The translations under genes and the position numbers were made by a program. The notes beneath the pieces are model-generated. The model was not told the DNA's origin and searched no databases. It worked only from the letters and a program-made list of their open reading frames with translations. This document shows, one piece after another, positions 35,095-42,445 of a DNA stretch of 42,445 bases. Origin of the DNA: JAGOMX01 sp041738135 (GTDB lineage Bacteria > Pseudomonadota > Alphaproteobacteria > JAGOMX01). The DNA lies in NCBI GenBank assembly GCA_041738135.1, contig JBGSQK010000037.1, positions 1-42,445 on the forward strand, written 5' to 3'. Position 1 is the stretch's first letter. Every line of letters starts with the position of its first letter.

Positions 35095-35954
35095 AGTTGC
35101 TCCAAATAAACTGTACAACAAGCTTTAGCAAGGGCCCTGACGCGGGCGATATAGCCTGGCCGTTCCATAACGCTCACAATTCCTCGAGCATCCAGCAGGT
35201 TAAATACGTGACTGGCTTTCATGCATTGATCGTATGCGGGTAAGGCTAGTTTTTTGTCCACTAAATTCATGCACTCTTTTTCTGCGTCGATGAAATGTTT
35301 TAATAGCATATCTGTATCAGCATATTCGAAGTTGTATGCGGAAAACTCACGCTCTGAGCGCAAAAATACGTCGCCATATGTCATAGCTTTATCACCGATT
35401 GCGCCGTTCCAGTCCATATCATAGCCATTTTCTTTGCCTTGAATGGCCATAACAATCCTTTCAAGACCATAGGTAAGTTCGGCCGAAGCAGGTTTGCATT
35501 CAATTCCAGCAATTTGCTGAAAGTAGGTAAATTGAGTAACTTCTTGACCATCACACCAGACTTCCCAGCCCAGTCCAGAGGCCCCCAAGGTAGGGCTTTC
35601 CCAGTCATCCTCAACAAAGCGTATGTCGTGGAGTAAGGGGTCTATATCTAGCGCACGCAAGCTTTCTAAATACAGCTCCTGCACATTTTCAGGTGACGGC
35701 TTCAAAATCACTTGAAACTGATAATAATGTTGAAAGCGATTGGGATTCTCACCATAGCGGCCATCTTTTGGCCTTCTAGATGGTTGCACATAGCATGCGT
35801 TCCATGGATCTGGCCCCAGAGCACGAAGTACAGTTGCCGGATGAAAAGTGCCAGCACCCACCTCCATATCGTAAGGTTGTAAGAGCACGCAGCCTTGATC
35901 GCCCCAGTACTTCTGGAGCCTGAAAATAACTTCTTGAAAAGATAATGAACGCAA
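35091..35954 (-). CDS. glyQ: Glycine-tRNA ligase alpha subunit, 287 aa
   Basis: This is the catalytic subunit. It shows LQKYWGDQGCVLLQPYDMEVGAGT, PWNACYVQPSRRPKDGRYGENPN and WEVWCDGQEVTQFTYFQQ, all highly conserved GlyQ segments containing class II motifs. The length of about 290 is usual. It leads the cluster glyQ-glyS-cdd-protease-nnr-ispB-tRNA-Lys. The promoter should be within the 235-bp divergent gap to the porin gene. Confidence 0.97.
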   Translation of the reverse strand: MRSLSFQEVIFRLQKYWGDQGCVLLQPYDMEVGAGTFHPATVLRALGPDPWNACYVQPSRRPKDGRYGENPNRFQHYYQFQVILKPSPENVQELYLESLRALDIDPLLHDIRFVEDDWESPTLGASGLGWEVWCDGQEVTQFTYFQQIAGIECKPASAELTYGLERIVMAIQGKENGYDMDWNGAIGDKAMTYGDVFLRSEREFSAYNFEYADTDMLLKHFIDAEKECMNLVDKKLALPAYDQCMKASHVFNLLDARGIVSVMERPGYIARVRALAKACCTVYLEQL

Positions 35955-36189
35955 GTGAATAACCCTTAAGTTGAAATCCTATCCAAACTTATCCTTGTCG
36001 CTCGCTCAGGTCAAGCTTACTTAAATGAATGGATCATTTACCTGTATTTTGACTAACAGTCTCAGAAGATGACGAATGGTGTTGCTAGAATGACACAAAG
36101 GACAAATTAAATAAATGTTATGTCAAATTTGATGGGAATTGTATCTTCTTTAGATGCATAATGAAAGTGAAATCTAAAGGAGCTAAGGA

Positions 36190-37509
36190 ATGAGAATCAC
36201 AACAAAATTGTCACTAGCATCATCTGTCATGGCAGTGTTTTTAACACCTACGGTAGTGCATGCCAATGCCGGCCCTGAAGCTCAGCAGTCAAATTGTTGT
36301 GACGATCTGTCATCACGCATAAAAAAACTAGAAGATCATGCAGTTATGTCCGATACAAAAAAGATCATCTTGTCTGGTTTTCTAAATAAAGCCGCCATGT
36401 GGCTTGATAATGGCAAGCATTCAAATACAGCTTATGTGGATAACGGCAATGCTGAGTCTCGTCTTAATTTAACGGGAATTGCAAACTTTAATGATGATAT
36501 TGCAATTGGAGCTGTCATTGAAGAGGGCTTCAGTCAGAACTCCACTTATTCGAATGATGTACATAATGCACAAACCACGGCACAATCTACGAAAGATTTT
36601 CAAATCCGCATAGCCGAAGTTTTTGCTGATAGCCTGAGCATGGGCAAAGTTTCCTTAGGTCGCGGATCCATGGCTTCTGACTTTACAATGGAAGAAACGG
36701 ATCTATCCGGAACCAGGGTTGTAGCTAACGGTGCCAGTGTTTGGAAGATAGCAGGCGGGGCAAGTTTTTATCAAAAAAATAATGGCTCCAACGGTCAGTT
36801 GTTTGTAGAAACAGATTTAGGATCTACAAATTATTCGGTTTTTGCTGATGTGAATGGCTTGGATAAGCATGATCGCATACGCTACGACACACCCAAATAC
36901 TATGGTTTTCAATTATCCGCTTCGCATGGGTATCAAAGCACTGGCGATTTATTCGACGTAGCCGCACGTTTTGCAGGTAAGTTTGTTGGCATTAAAGTTG
37001 TGGCCGACTTGGCTTACTCTAACAATCAATCCATCAAAACAACGGTCGCGACAAATCCAAATGATGCTGGAAATTATAAGTACCAACAGGTTAATGGATC
37101 CATGGGTGTCCTAGTTCCGATCAGTATGAGTAATAAACCAAACACTGGAATTAATTTATTCTTTGGCGCGGCAAATCGTGATTGGTTTGCTTCAGGACAA
37201 AAAACCGGTCGATTCTACCATGGTAAATTAGGCTACATAGATAACTACGTCCCCTTGGGAAACACGGCTTTTTCAGTAGATTACGCCTATTCGAAAAACA
37301 TGGCCAGAGCGTCTAACGCTACATTTACAGCCCTTGATCCATCCGTTAGCATTTCAGGAAAAACTTGGGGTCTTTTCGTCGTCCAAAATGTAGATGTTGT
37401 TGCATCTGAACTCTATGCAGGGTATCGTAAATACTCTGTCAACAGAAGTGATGCTTTACGCTTTGACGACATCCAAGCTGTAATGGTTGGTGCTCGTGTA
37501 AAGCTATAA
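36190..37509 (+). CDS. Outer-membrane porin-like beta-barrel protein, 439 aa
   Basis: A signal peptide (KLSLASSVMAVFLTPTVVHANA) is followed by a short helical region with two adjacent Cys and DDLSSRIKKLED, then a long series of alternating beta-strands ending VMVGARVKL. This design (short coiled coil then barrel) is seen in alphaproteobacterial porins of the Porin_4-like type. The usual terminal Phe is replaced by Leu. It should form an outer-membrane channel, probably trimeric. The AAAGGAG ribosome binding site is strong, consistent with high expression. A small lipoprotein gene and an intrinsic terminator follow. Confidence 0.75.
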   Translation: MRITTKLSLASSVMAVFLTPTVVHANAGPEAQQSNCCDDLSSRIKKLEDHAVMSDTKKIILSGFLNKAAMWLDNGKHSNTAYVDNGNAESRLNLTGIANFNDDIAIGAVIEEGFSQNSTYSNDVHNAQTTAQSTKDFQIRIAEVFADSLSMGKVSLGRGSMASDFTMEETDLSGTRVVANGASVWKIAGGASFYQKNNGSNGQLFVETDLGSTNYSVFADVNGLDKHDRIRYDTPKYYGFQLSASHGYQSTGDLFDVAARFAGKFVGIKVVADLAYSNNQSIKTTVATNPNDAGNYKYQQVNGSMGVLVPISMSNKPNTGINLFFGAANRDWFASGQKTGRFYHGKLGYIDNYVPLGNTAFSVDYAYSKNMARASNATFTALDPSVSISGKTWGLFVVQNVDVVASELYAGYRKYSVNRSDALRFDDIQAVMVGARVKL

Positions 37510-37532
37510 GCTTTAACGAGAAGGAAATTAAA

Positions 37533-37712
37533 ATGAATAAAAAGAGTATATTAAGTATTCTGCTATTGCAAACAGCTACATTGGTCCTATCAGGATGTGC
37601 TTATTATGAGCCAACTCTCGTAACCAGGCAAGATGCCCCAGGTTATATGCCTGAAGGGCCCGGCCTGCTCAGCGGCGAAAAAGGATACTATGAAATAGAG
37701 ATGGATCGGTAA
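37533..37712 (+). CDS. Very small lipoprotein, 59 aa
   Basis: ATG at 37533 follows GAGAAGGAAATTAAA. The peptide begins MNKKSILSILLLQTATLVLS and then GC, a lipoprotein signal with the lipobox LSGC (Cys22). The mature part is about 38 residues, rich in Tyr, Gly and Pro (AYYEPTLV, GYMPEGPGLL) with an acidic end. I recognise no family. It lies 23 nt after the porin and before the terminator, so it is probably co-transcribed with the porin and may be an envelope partner. Confidence 0.7.
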   Translation: MNKKSILSILLLQTATLVLSGCAYYEPTLVTRQDAPGYMPEGPGLLSGEKGYYEIEMDR

Positions 37713-37725
37713 AATCGGTCCTTCT

Positions 37726-37753
37726 AAAAGCCCGGGTTACTCCGGGCTTTTTT
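37726..37753 (+). terminator. Intrinsic terminator after the porin/lipoprotein pair
   Basis: AAAAGCCCGG (37726-37735) pairs with CCGGGCTTTT (37742-37751) around a 6-nt loop and runs into a T-tract. It is a canonical Rho-independent terminator ending the porin transcript just before uvrB. Confidence 0.93.
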
Positions 37754-37850
37754 GCTAAGCACCTGCCTTTGCGATGCGAAAAATATTGACCATATACAAA
37801 ACTCCACATACATCTATCATATGGAACCTATAACCGTATTGGTGTGACAA

Positions 37851-39893
37851 TTGACAAATCTTGTAAAGCCTCACCTTTTTCAGCTTAAATCGGACTTTCA
37901 GCCCGCCGGGGATCAGCCAGCGGCTATAGCTGAGCTTATTGATGGTTTGCGTAAGGGTGAGAAAGATCAGGTTCTTTTAGGGGTAACGGGATCGGGTAAG
38001 ACCTTTACGGTAGCTCAGGTGATTCAAGAGTTGGGACGACCGGCATTGGTGCTCGCCCCAAACAAAACTTTGGCAGCGCAGCTTTATGGGGAGATGAAGG
38101 ACTTTTTCCCCGACAATGCGGTTGAGTATTTCGTTTCTTATTATGACTATTACCAGCCTGAAGCTTATGTGGCTCGTACCGATACTTACATCGAAAAAGA
38201 ATCCACCATCAACGAACAAATTAACCGTATGCGACATTCAGCCACTCGCGCCCTTCTAGAACGTCGGGATGTGATTATCGTAGCCAGCGTTTCTTGTATC
38301 TATGGCATTGGTGATGTAGAAAGCTATGGCAATATGATCATCACCTTAAAACCAGGTGAGCGTGTTGATATGCAGATGCTGCTGCAGCAATTAGTTGAGC
38401 TGCAATACAAGCGCAATGATATGGATTTTCACCGCGGCACGTTCAGATTACGCGGCGATACACTTGAATTGTTTCCTGCCCACTTGGATGACCGGGCCTG
38501 GCGGTTTTCGTTTTTTGGCGATGAGCTGGAGACTATAAATGAGATAGACCCACTGACGGGTGAGAAGGTTGCTGCTATAGAAGATGTTAAAATCTTTGCT
38601 AACAGCCACTATGTGACACCAAAGCCCACCATGCAGCAAGCCATTAAAGAGATCCAAATTGAATTAAAGGAGCGCTTGGCTGAGTTTGAAGGCAATGGGC
38701 AATTGCTGGAAGCGCAGCGTTTGCGCGAGCGTATAACCTTCGATTTAGAGATGTTGCAAGCCACCGGTGTGTGTCAAGGCATTGAAAACTATTCCCGCTA
38801 CCTGACAGGCCGTAAAGCAGGAGAAGCACCTCCCACTTTATTTGAATATCTACCCCAGGACGCACTTTTGTTTGTGGACGAAAGCCATGTGGCGGTGCCG
38901 CAATTGGGCGCCATGTATAAGGGCGATAGTGTGCGAAAAGGTACTTTGGCTGAGTACGGATTCCGCTTGCCTTCTTGTCGCGATAACCGTCCCTTAAAGT
39001 TTGAAGAGTGGGAAGCATTGCGACCTCAAACGGTTTATGTATCTGCCACACCAGGATCCTGGGAAATGAAGCAAACCCATGGGGTGTTTATAGAGCAGCT
39101 GATTCGTCCAACAGGATTAATTGACCCGGTCTGTATCGTGAGACCGACGCAACATCAGGTGGATGATTTGATCCATGAGTGCCAGCAAGTAGCTGCAAAA
39201 GGGCAGCGTGTTTTAGTGACCACTTTAACTAAGCGTATGGCAGAAGCATTAACGGAATATCTGACTGAAGCGGGCTTGCGGACGCAATATATTCACTCAG
39301 ATGTAGACACTCTGGAACGCATTGAAATTATTCGCGATTTACGTCGCGGTGTTTATGATGTTTTGGTGGGTATTAACTTGTTGCGTGAAGGTTTGGACAT
39401 TCCTGAATGTGCATTGGTAGCTATTTTAGATGCGGATAAGGAAGGTTTCCTTCGCGCCAAAACGTCTCTGATCCAAACCATTGGACGAGCGGCGCGTAAC
39501 GTGGATGGGCGGGCTATTCTTTATGGGGACAAAATGACTGATTCTATGAAAGCCGCCATAGATGAAACCAACCGCCGGCGCGAAAAGCAGCAGGCCTATA
39601 ATGTGCTTCATGGGATTACGCCGGAAACCATTCGTAAGTCCATAGGCGATATTTTGGCAAGCGTGTATGAACATGATTATATGACTGTCGAAATAGAAGG
39701 CACGGATCATCTAGTGGGCAAAGATCTGGAAGCTTATAAAAAGGATCTGGAAAAGAAGATGTTGGAGGCTGCTTCCAATCTAGAATTTGAAGAGGCAGCA
39801 AGATTGAGAGATGAACTGCACCGACTGGAAAGCGCCGATTTGGGTTTGACCTATAAAAGGAACAAACCCAAAAGCACTGGCCGAAAAAGATAA
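37851..39893 (+). CDS. uvrB: Excinuclease ABC subunit B (UvrB), 680 aa
   Basis: This damage-verifying helicase-like subunit works in nucleotide excision repair with UvrA and UvrC. It shows FQPAGDQPAAI, Walker A G44-VTGSGKT51, the beta-hairpin segment YYDYYQPEAYVARTDTYIEK, LLFVDESHVAVPQ, IQTIGRAARNVDGRAILYGD, and a C-terminal UVR domain (MLEAASNLEFEEAARLRDEL). The start is probably TTG at 37851: an in-frame TGA at 37845 prevents any earlier start and the ribosome binding site is weak. I looked for an SOS operator upstream and did not see one. Confidence 0.97.
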   Translation: MTNLVKPHLFQLKSDFQPAGDQPAAIAELIDGLRKGEKDQVLLGVTGSGKTFTVAQVIQELGRPALVLAPNKTLAAQLYGEMKDFFPDNAVEYFVSYYDYYQPEAYVARTDTYIEKESTINEQINRMRHSATRALLERRDVIIVASVSCIYGIGDVESYGNMIITLKPGERVDMQMLLQQLVELQYKRNDMDFHRGTFRLRGDTLELFPAHLDDRAWRFSFFGDELETINEIDPLTGEKVAAIEDVKIFANSHYVTPKPTMQQAIKEIQIELKERLAEFEGNGQLLEAQRLRERITFDLEMLQATGVCQGIENYSRYLTGRKAGEAPPTLFEYLPQDALLFVDESHVAVPQLGAMYKGDSVRKGTLAEYGFRLPSCRDNRPLKFEEWEALRPQTVYVSATPGSWEMKQTHGVFIEQLIRPTGLIDPVCIVRPTQHQVDDLIHECQQVAAKGQRVLVTTLTKRMAEALTEYLTEAGLRTQYIHSDVDTLERIEIIRDLRRGVYDVLVGINLLREGLDIPECALVAILDADKEGFLRAKTSLIQTIGRAARNVDGRAILYGDKMTDSMKAAIDETNRRREKQQAYNVLHGITPETIRKSIGDILASVYEHDYMTVEIEGTDHLVGKDLEAYKKDLEKKMLEAASNLEFEEAARLRDELHRLESADLGLTYKRNKPKSTGRKR

Positions 39894-40003
39894 AGACATT
39901 ACGCGAAACGGTGCTTACAATTTTATCCACATTTAACATGGGATTAATTTTTCTATGACAGAATGAAGAATAAACTTTTCATTATGATCGAAGGAAGTAA
40001 AAA

Positions 40004-41050
40004 ATGAGCATCGTTTCAAAACAAGTCACTTTAGTAAGCTATCCACAAGGCGCCCCTGTCTTGGGTGATTTCAAAATTAAAGAGACGCCCGTGTCTGACA
40101 TTAAGGATGGCGAAGTACTCCTCAAAACCCTCTCGTTCACCCTTGATCCATATATGCGTGGCCGTATGACCCCCTCTCGAGATTCATATGTGCCAGCGTT
40201 TAAATTAAATGAAGCGCTGCAAGGCTCATCTATCTGTGTGATAGAGCAGTCCAAAAACCCGAATTTGAAAGTGGGCGACGTGGTTTTAGCCTCAACAGGT
40301 TGGCAGACCTATGCAGTAAGTAAGGGTATTGTCCTCGATGAAGGGATACCCTGGGCCCCGGAACATGTCCGGAAAATTCCCGAGGGTGTAAAACCATCTC
40401 TATTTTTGGGCATATTGGGTATGCCTGGCGCCACAGCCTATCATGGGCTAATGAAAATCGGAGAACCTAAAGAAGGAGAAACGGTTGTTGTTTCCGCAGC
40501 TACTGGCGCAGTGGGTGCATTGGTGGGACAACTGGCAAAGCAAAAGGGCTGCCGAGTGGTTGGTATCGCTGGGGGCTCTGACAAATGTGCATTCGCTGTC
40601 AAAGAACTGGGTTTTGATGCCTGCGTGGATCACAAAAAACCTAGCTTGGCGGAAGATTTGAAGAACGCCTGCCCTAAGGGTATTGATATTTATTTTGAAA
40701 ATGTGGGAGGAGCAGTACTCCAGGCCGTACTCCCTTTACTGAATGCTTTTGCACGCGTTCCTTTATGTGGCGCTATCGCCTGGTATAACACACCTGGCTT
40801 GCCTGCTGGCCCTGATTTTAGCCCCCTGATTATTTTGTCTGGAATAGGCAAACGAATTAAGTATCAAGGCTTCATCGTATCTGATCATATGGATGAGTAT
40901 GATGAGTTTCTAAATGAAGTTTTGCCGCTTATTCAAGCGGGCAAGATTAAGCCTAAAGAAGACGTGGTCAAGGGCATTGAAAATGCGCCTGAAGCTTTTA
41001 TCGGGTTATTGCAAGGCAAGAATTTTGGCAAGCTGGTGATCGAAATTTAG
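40004..41050 (+). CDS. Zinc-free NADP-dependent reductase (MDR, LTB4 dehydrogenase/CurA-like), copy 1, 348 aa
   Basis: This is a medium-chain dehydrogenase/reductase of the leukotriene B4 12-hydroxydehydrogenase class, which reduces alpha,beta-unsaturated carbonyls with NADPH. It shows the N-terminal substrate segment LKTLSFTLDPYMRGRM and the coenzyme loop A166-TGAVG171 with GQLAKQKGCRVVGIAGG. It lacks the catalytic-zinc Cys/His pattern of alcohol dehydrogenases. GAAGGAAG precedes the ATG. A diverged second copy follows 24 nt later, so they likely form one transcript. The natural substrate is not evident; detoxification of reactive aldehydes and enones is typical of the family. Confidence 0.9.
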   Translation: MSIVSKQVTLVSYPQGAPVLGDFKIKETPVSDIKDGEVLLKTLSFTLDPYMRGRMTPSRDSYVPAFKLNEALQGSSICVIEQSKNPNLKVGDVVLASTGWQTYAVSKGIVLDEGIPWAPEHVRKIPEGVKPSLFLGILGMPGATAYHGLMKIGEPKEGETVVVSAATGAVGALVGQLAKQKGCRVVGIAGGSDKCAFAVKELGFDACVDHKKPSLAEDLKNACPKGIDIYFENVGGAVLQAVLPLLNAFARVPLCGAIAWYNTPGLPAGPDFSPLIILSGIGKRIKYQGFIVSDHMDEYDEFLNEVLPLIQAGKIKPKEDVVKGIENAPEAFIGLLQGKNFGKLVIEI

Positions 41051-41074
41051 AGGTTTAGGCTGGGGGAAATAAAA

Positions 41075-42187
41075 ATGGAAATGATGAATCAAAAGATTGT
41101 TTTGGCGCAACGCCCCAAGGGAGCACCTAAAGCAGAAGACTTTAAATTGGTTGAAGAGACAGTGCCTGAACTCAAAGATGGTGAAATTCTGCTCAAAACA
41201 TTGTCATTTTCTTTGGACCCTTATATGCGAGCTCGTATGGGCGAAGGTGATTTGGAAGGCCCGAGCTTCAAGCTTAATGAAGTTCTAACAGGAGCGGCAG
41301 TATGCGAGGTTGTGGAAACTAAAGACCCATTATTTAAAGTGGGTGATAAGCTGCTTACTGGTTCGGGATGGCAGAAATTTGTTGTTTTAAAGGCAGATCT
41401 GTTAGCTCAAGGATTTCCGGAGCTTGACGATGAGCTGGGTGTTATCAAACTATCACCAGACGCAAAACCATCGCATTACTTAGGTGCGTTGGGCATGCCT
41501 GGTTATACAGCTTTTCACGGCCTTAATATAATTGGTGAGCCTAAGGAGAGGGAAACAGTTGTGATTACAGCTGCTACCGGTGCTGTTGGATCCATCGCTG
41601 GGCAGTTGGCCAAGTTGAAGGGTTGTCGCGTAGTGGGAATTGCTGGCGGCGAAACCAAATGTAAGTATGCGGTTGCGACTTTAGGCTTTGATGCCTGCGT
41701 TGATCATAAAAGTAAATCCTTTGCCAAAGATCTAGCCACCGCATGCCCTAAGGGAATCGATATTTATGTGGAAAATGTGGGTGGTCCCATTTTCTGGACT
41801 GCCTTTAACTTATTTAATGAACATGCACGTGTTCCAATCATTGGCGGCATTGTCTGGTACAATGATGCAGGTACACTATTGGAACCAGGCTTTAAATTCG
41901 GCGGCATCTTTCGCAAGATTGGTGCGGCTTTTAGATTATTCTTTCATATAGATCGCAGTCCTTTACTCTTTTTGTTGAGTATCGGCAAACGCTTGAAGCT
42001 TCAAGGCATGGTTGTAACTGATGATATGAGCCGATATGACCAATTTGTGGCTGATTCCATTCCCCTTATTAAGGCTGGAAAGATCGTAGTCAAAGAAGAT
42101 GTGGTAAAAGGAATTGAAAATGCACCTACAGCCTTCATTGGACTGCTGCAGGGTAAGAACTTCGGCAAACTGGTGATAGAAATTTAA
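41075..42187 (+). CDS. Zinc-free NADP-dependent reductase, copy 2 with an inserted loop, 370 aa
   Basis: This is a paralogue of the preceding gene with the same layout: LKTLSFSLDPYMRARM, coenzyme loop A167-TGAVG172, and an almost identical ending (AFIGLLQGKNFGKLVIEI). It has about 20 additional residues near positions 270-295 (GIFRKIGAAFRLFFHIDRSP) before LLSIGKRLKLQG, where copy 1 goes directly from FSPLIILSGIGKR. That region is near the substrate pocket and dimer interface in relatives. Nucleotide differences are mostly synonymous at conserved parts, indicating an old duplication under selection. The stop overlaps the stop of a truncated convergent ORF (TTAA at 42184-42187). Confidence 0.88.
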   Translation: MEMMNQKIVLAQRPKGAPKAEDFKLVEETVPELKDGEILLKTLSFSLDPYMRARMGEGDLEGPSFKLNEVLTGAAVCEVVETKDPLFKVGDKLLTGSGWQKFVVLKADLLAQGFPELDDELGVIKLSPDAKPSHYLGALGMPGYTAFHGLNIIGEPKERETVVITAATGAVGSIAGQLAKLKGCRVVGIAGGETKCKYAVATLGFDACVDHKSKSFAKDLATACPKGIDIYVENVGGPIFWTAFNLFNEHARVPIIGGIVWYNDAGTLLEPGFKFGGIFRKIGAAFRLFFHIDRSPLLFLLSIGKRLKLQGMVVTDDMSRYDQFVADSIPLIKAGKIVVKEDVVKGIENAPTAFIGLLQGKNFGKLVIEI

Positions 42188-42310
42188 TTTCTGCGCAAAA
42201 AAGCTACAAAGAACGCGGCAAACGTCAAATCAATCGCTGCTGCAGCCAATAAATGCCAACTGATGTAGCCCATATACCAGTTGCCTATGACCAGGGCAGA
42301 CCATACGGTA
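42184..42310 (-). pseudogene. C-terminal end of a small membrane protein, cut by an insertion sequence
   Basis: About 40 codons remain: VWSALVIGNWYMGYISW then HLLAAAAIDLTFAAFFVAFL and RRN, two hydrophobic segments with a basic C-terminus, typical of an integral membrane protein. Upstream (rightward) the frame runs into an IS3-family transposase end, so its native N-terminus is missing. A chimeric ORF reading through from within the element (GTG at 42390) is possible but not supported. The junction near 42310 is approximate. I do not recognise the family. Confidence 0.55.
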
Positions 42311-42331
42311 ATCCCCCCATTTTTAATGGGT

Positions 42332-42445
42332 TTATAAAGTAGAAAGTTCTTTAGCTGCCCCATGCAGCTTTTGTTTTGGTGTAATTCCACCTAACCCCAT
42401 ATTAGGTCTTTCGTTGTTATAATGCCATAGCCAATTTGTGGCTTT
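42332..42445 (-). CDS. IS3-family transposase (OrfB, integrase-core) C-terminus, partial
   Basis: The frame entering from the right edge encodes KATNWLWHYNNERPNM followed by GLGGITPKQKL and stops at 42332. The NNERPNMxLGGxTPxQ block is the hallmark end of the rve/DDE integrase core of IS3-family OrfB. The catalytic Glu and the rest are outside the window. An end-like C/G-run (CCCCCC near 42313-42318) follows, consistent with the terminal repeat, before the truncated membrane-protein gene. Confidence 0.85.
   Translation of the reverse strand, partial: KATNWLWHYNNERPNMGLGGITPKQKLHGAAKELSTL

Noticed and set aside
37754..37850. Possible LexA/SOS operator before uvrB
   Set aside because: I looked for GTTC-N7-GTTC and GAAC-type palindromes and found none.

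Overview
The window looks like a chromosomal segment of a moderately AT-rich, Gram-negative alphaproteobacterium, probably host-associated or intracellular. Three things suggest alphaproteobacteria: the gene order mreB-mreC-mreD-mrdA-rodA, an Atm1-type half ABC exporter, and separate glyQ and glyS genes. A host-associated lifestyle is suggested by a concentrative nucleoside importer, a 1552-residue exported Sel1-repeat protein, several exported enzymes and decayed insertion sequences. An order such as Holosporales would fit, but that is inference: no rRNA or marker alignment was possible.

Layout. Positions 1-526 hold a hairpin-rich, gene-free stretch that resembles a structured RNA, possibly a group II intron remnant, then a small unknown gene. 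Next come a split ACAD10/11-like pair (phosphotransferase plus acyl-CoA dehydrogenase, minus strand), a small exported protein, the Atm1-like exporter and the rod-shape/elongasome operon (5674-11006, minus strand). At 11332-14622 two plus-strand genes encode an exported DXD glycosyltransferase and an exported LicD-methyltransferase fusion. They are followed by a lipoprotein, a NupC transporter, RmuC, a flavin monooxygenase, a large SF1 helicase, an exported GNAT acetyltransferase and the giant Sel1 protein. A decayed ISL3-type transposase fragment lies next to tRNA-Lys(CTT). The minus-strand housekeeping cluster glyQ-glyS-cdd-aspartic protease-nnr-ispB runs into that tRNA. The right end has a porin with a 59-residue lipoprotein, uvrB, a tandem pair of zinc-free NADP-dependent reductases, and the end of an IS3-family transposase cutting into a small membrane-protein gene.

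How the genes fit together. Elongasome genes (MreBCD, PBP2, RodA) build lateral peptidoglycan. GlyQS and tRNA-Lys serve translation. Nnr, IspB and Cdd serve NAD(P)HX repair, quinone side chains and pyrimidine salvage; NupC could feed Cdd. The most unusual theme is three enzymes with apparent Sec signal peptides (glycosyltransferase, LicD-methyltransferase, GNAT). Their usual co-substrates (nucleotide sugars, CDP-activated groups, S-adenosylmethionine, acetyl-CoA) are normally absent outside a bacterial cytoplasm. Together with the exported Sel1 protein, this suggests proteins that work in a host cell. That is a hypothesis drawn from sequence features, not a demonstrated system.
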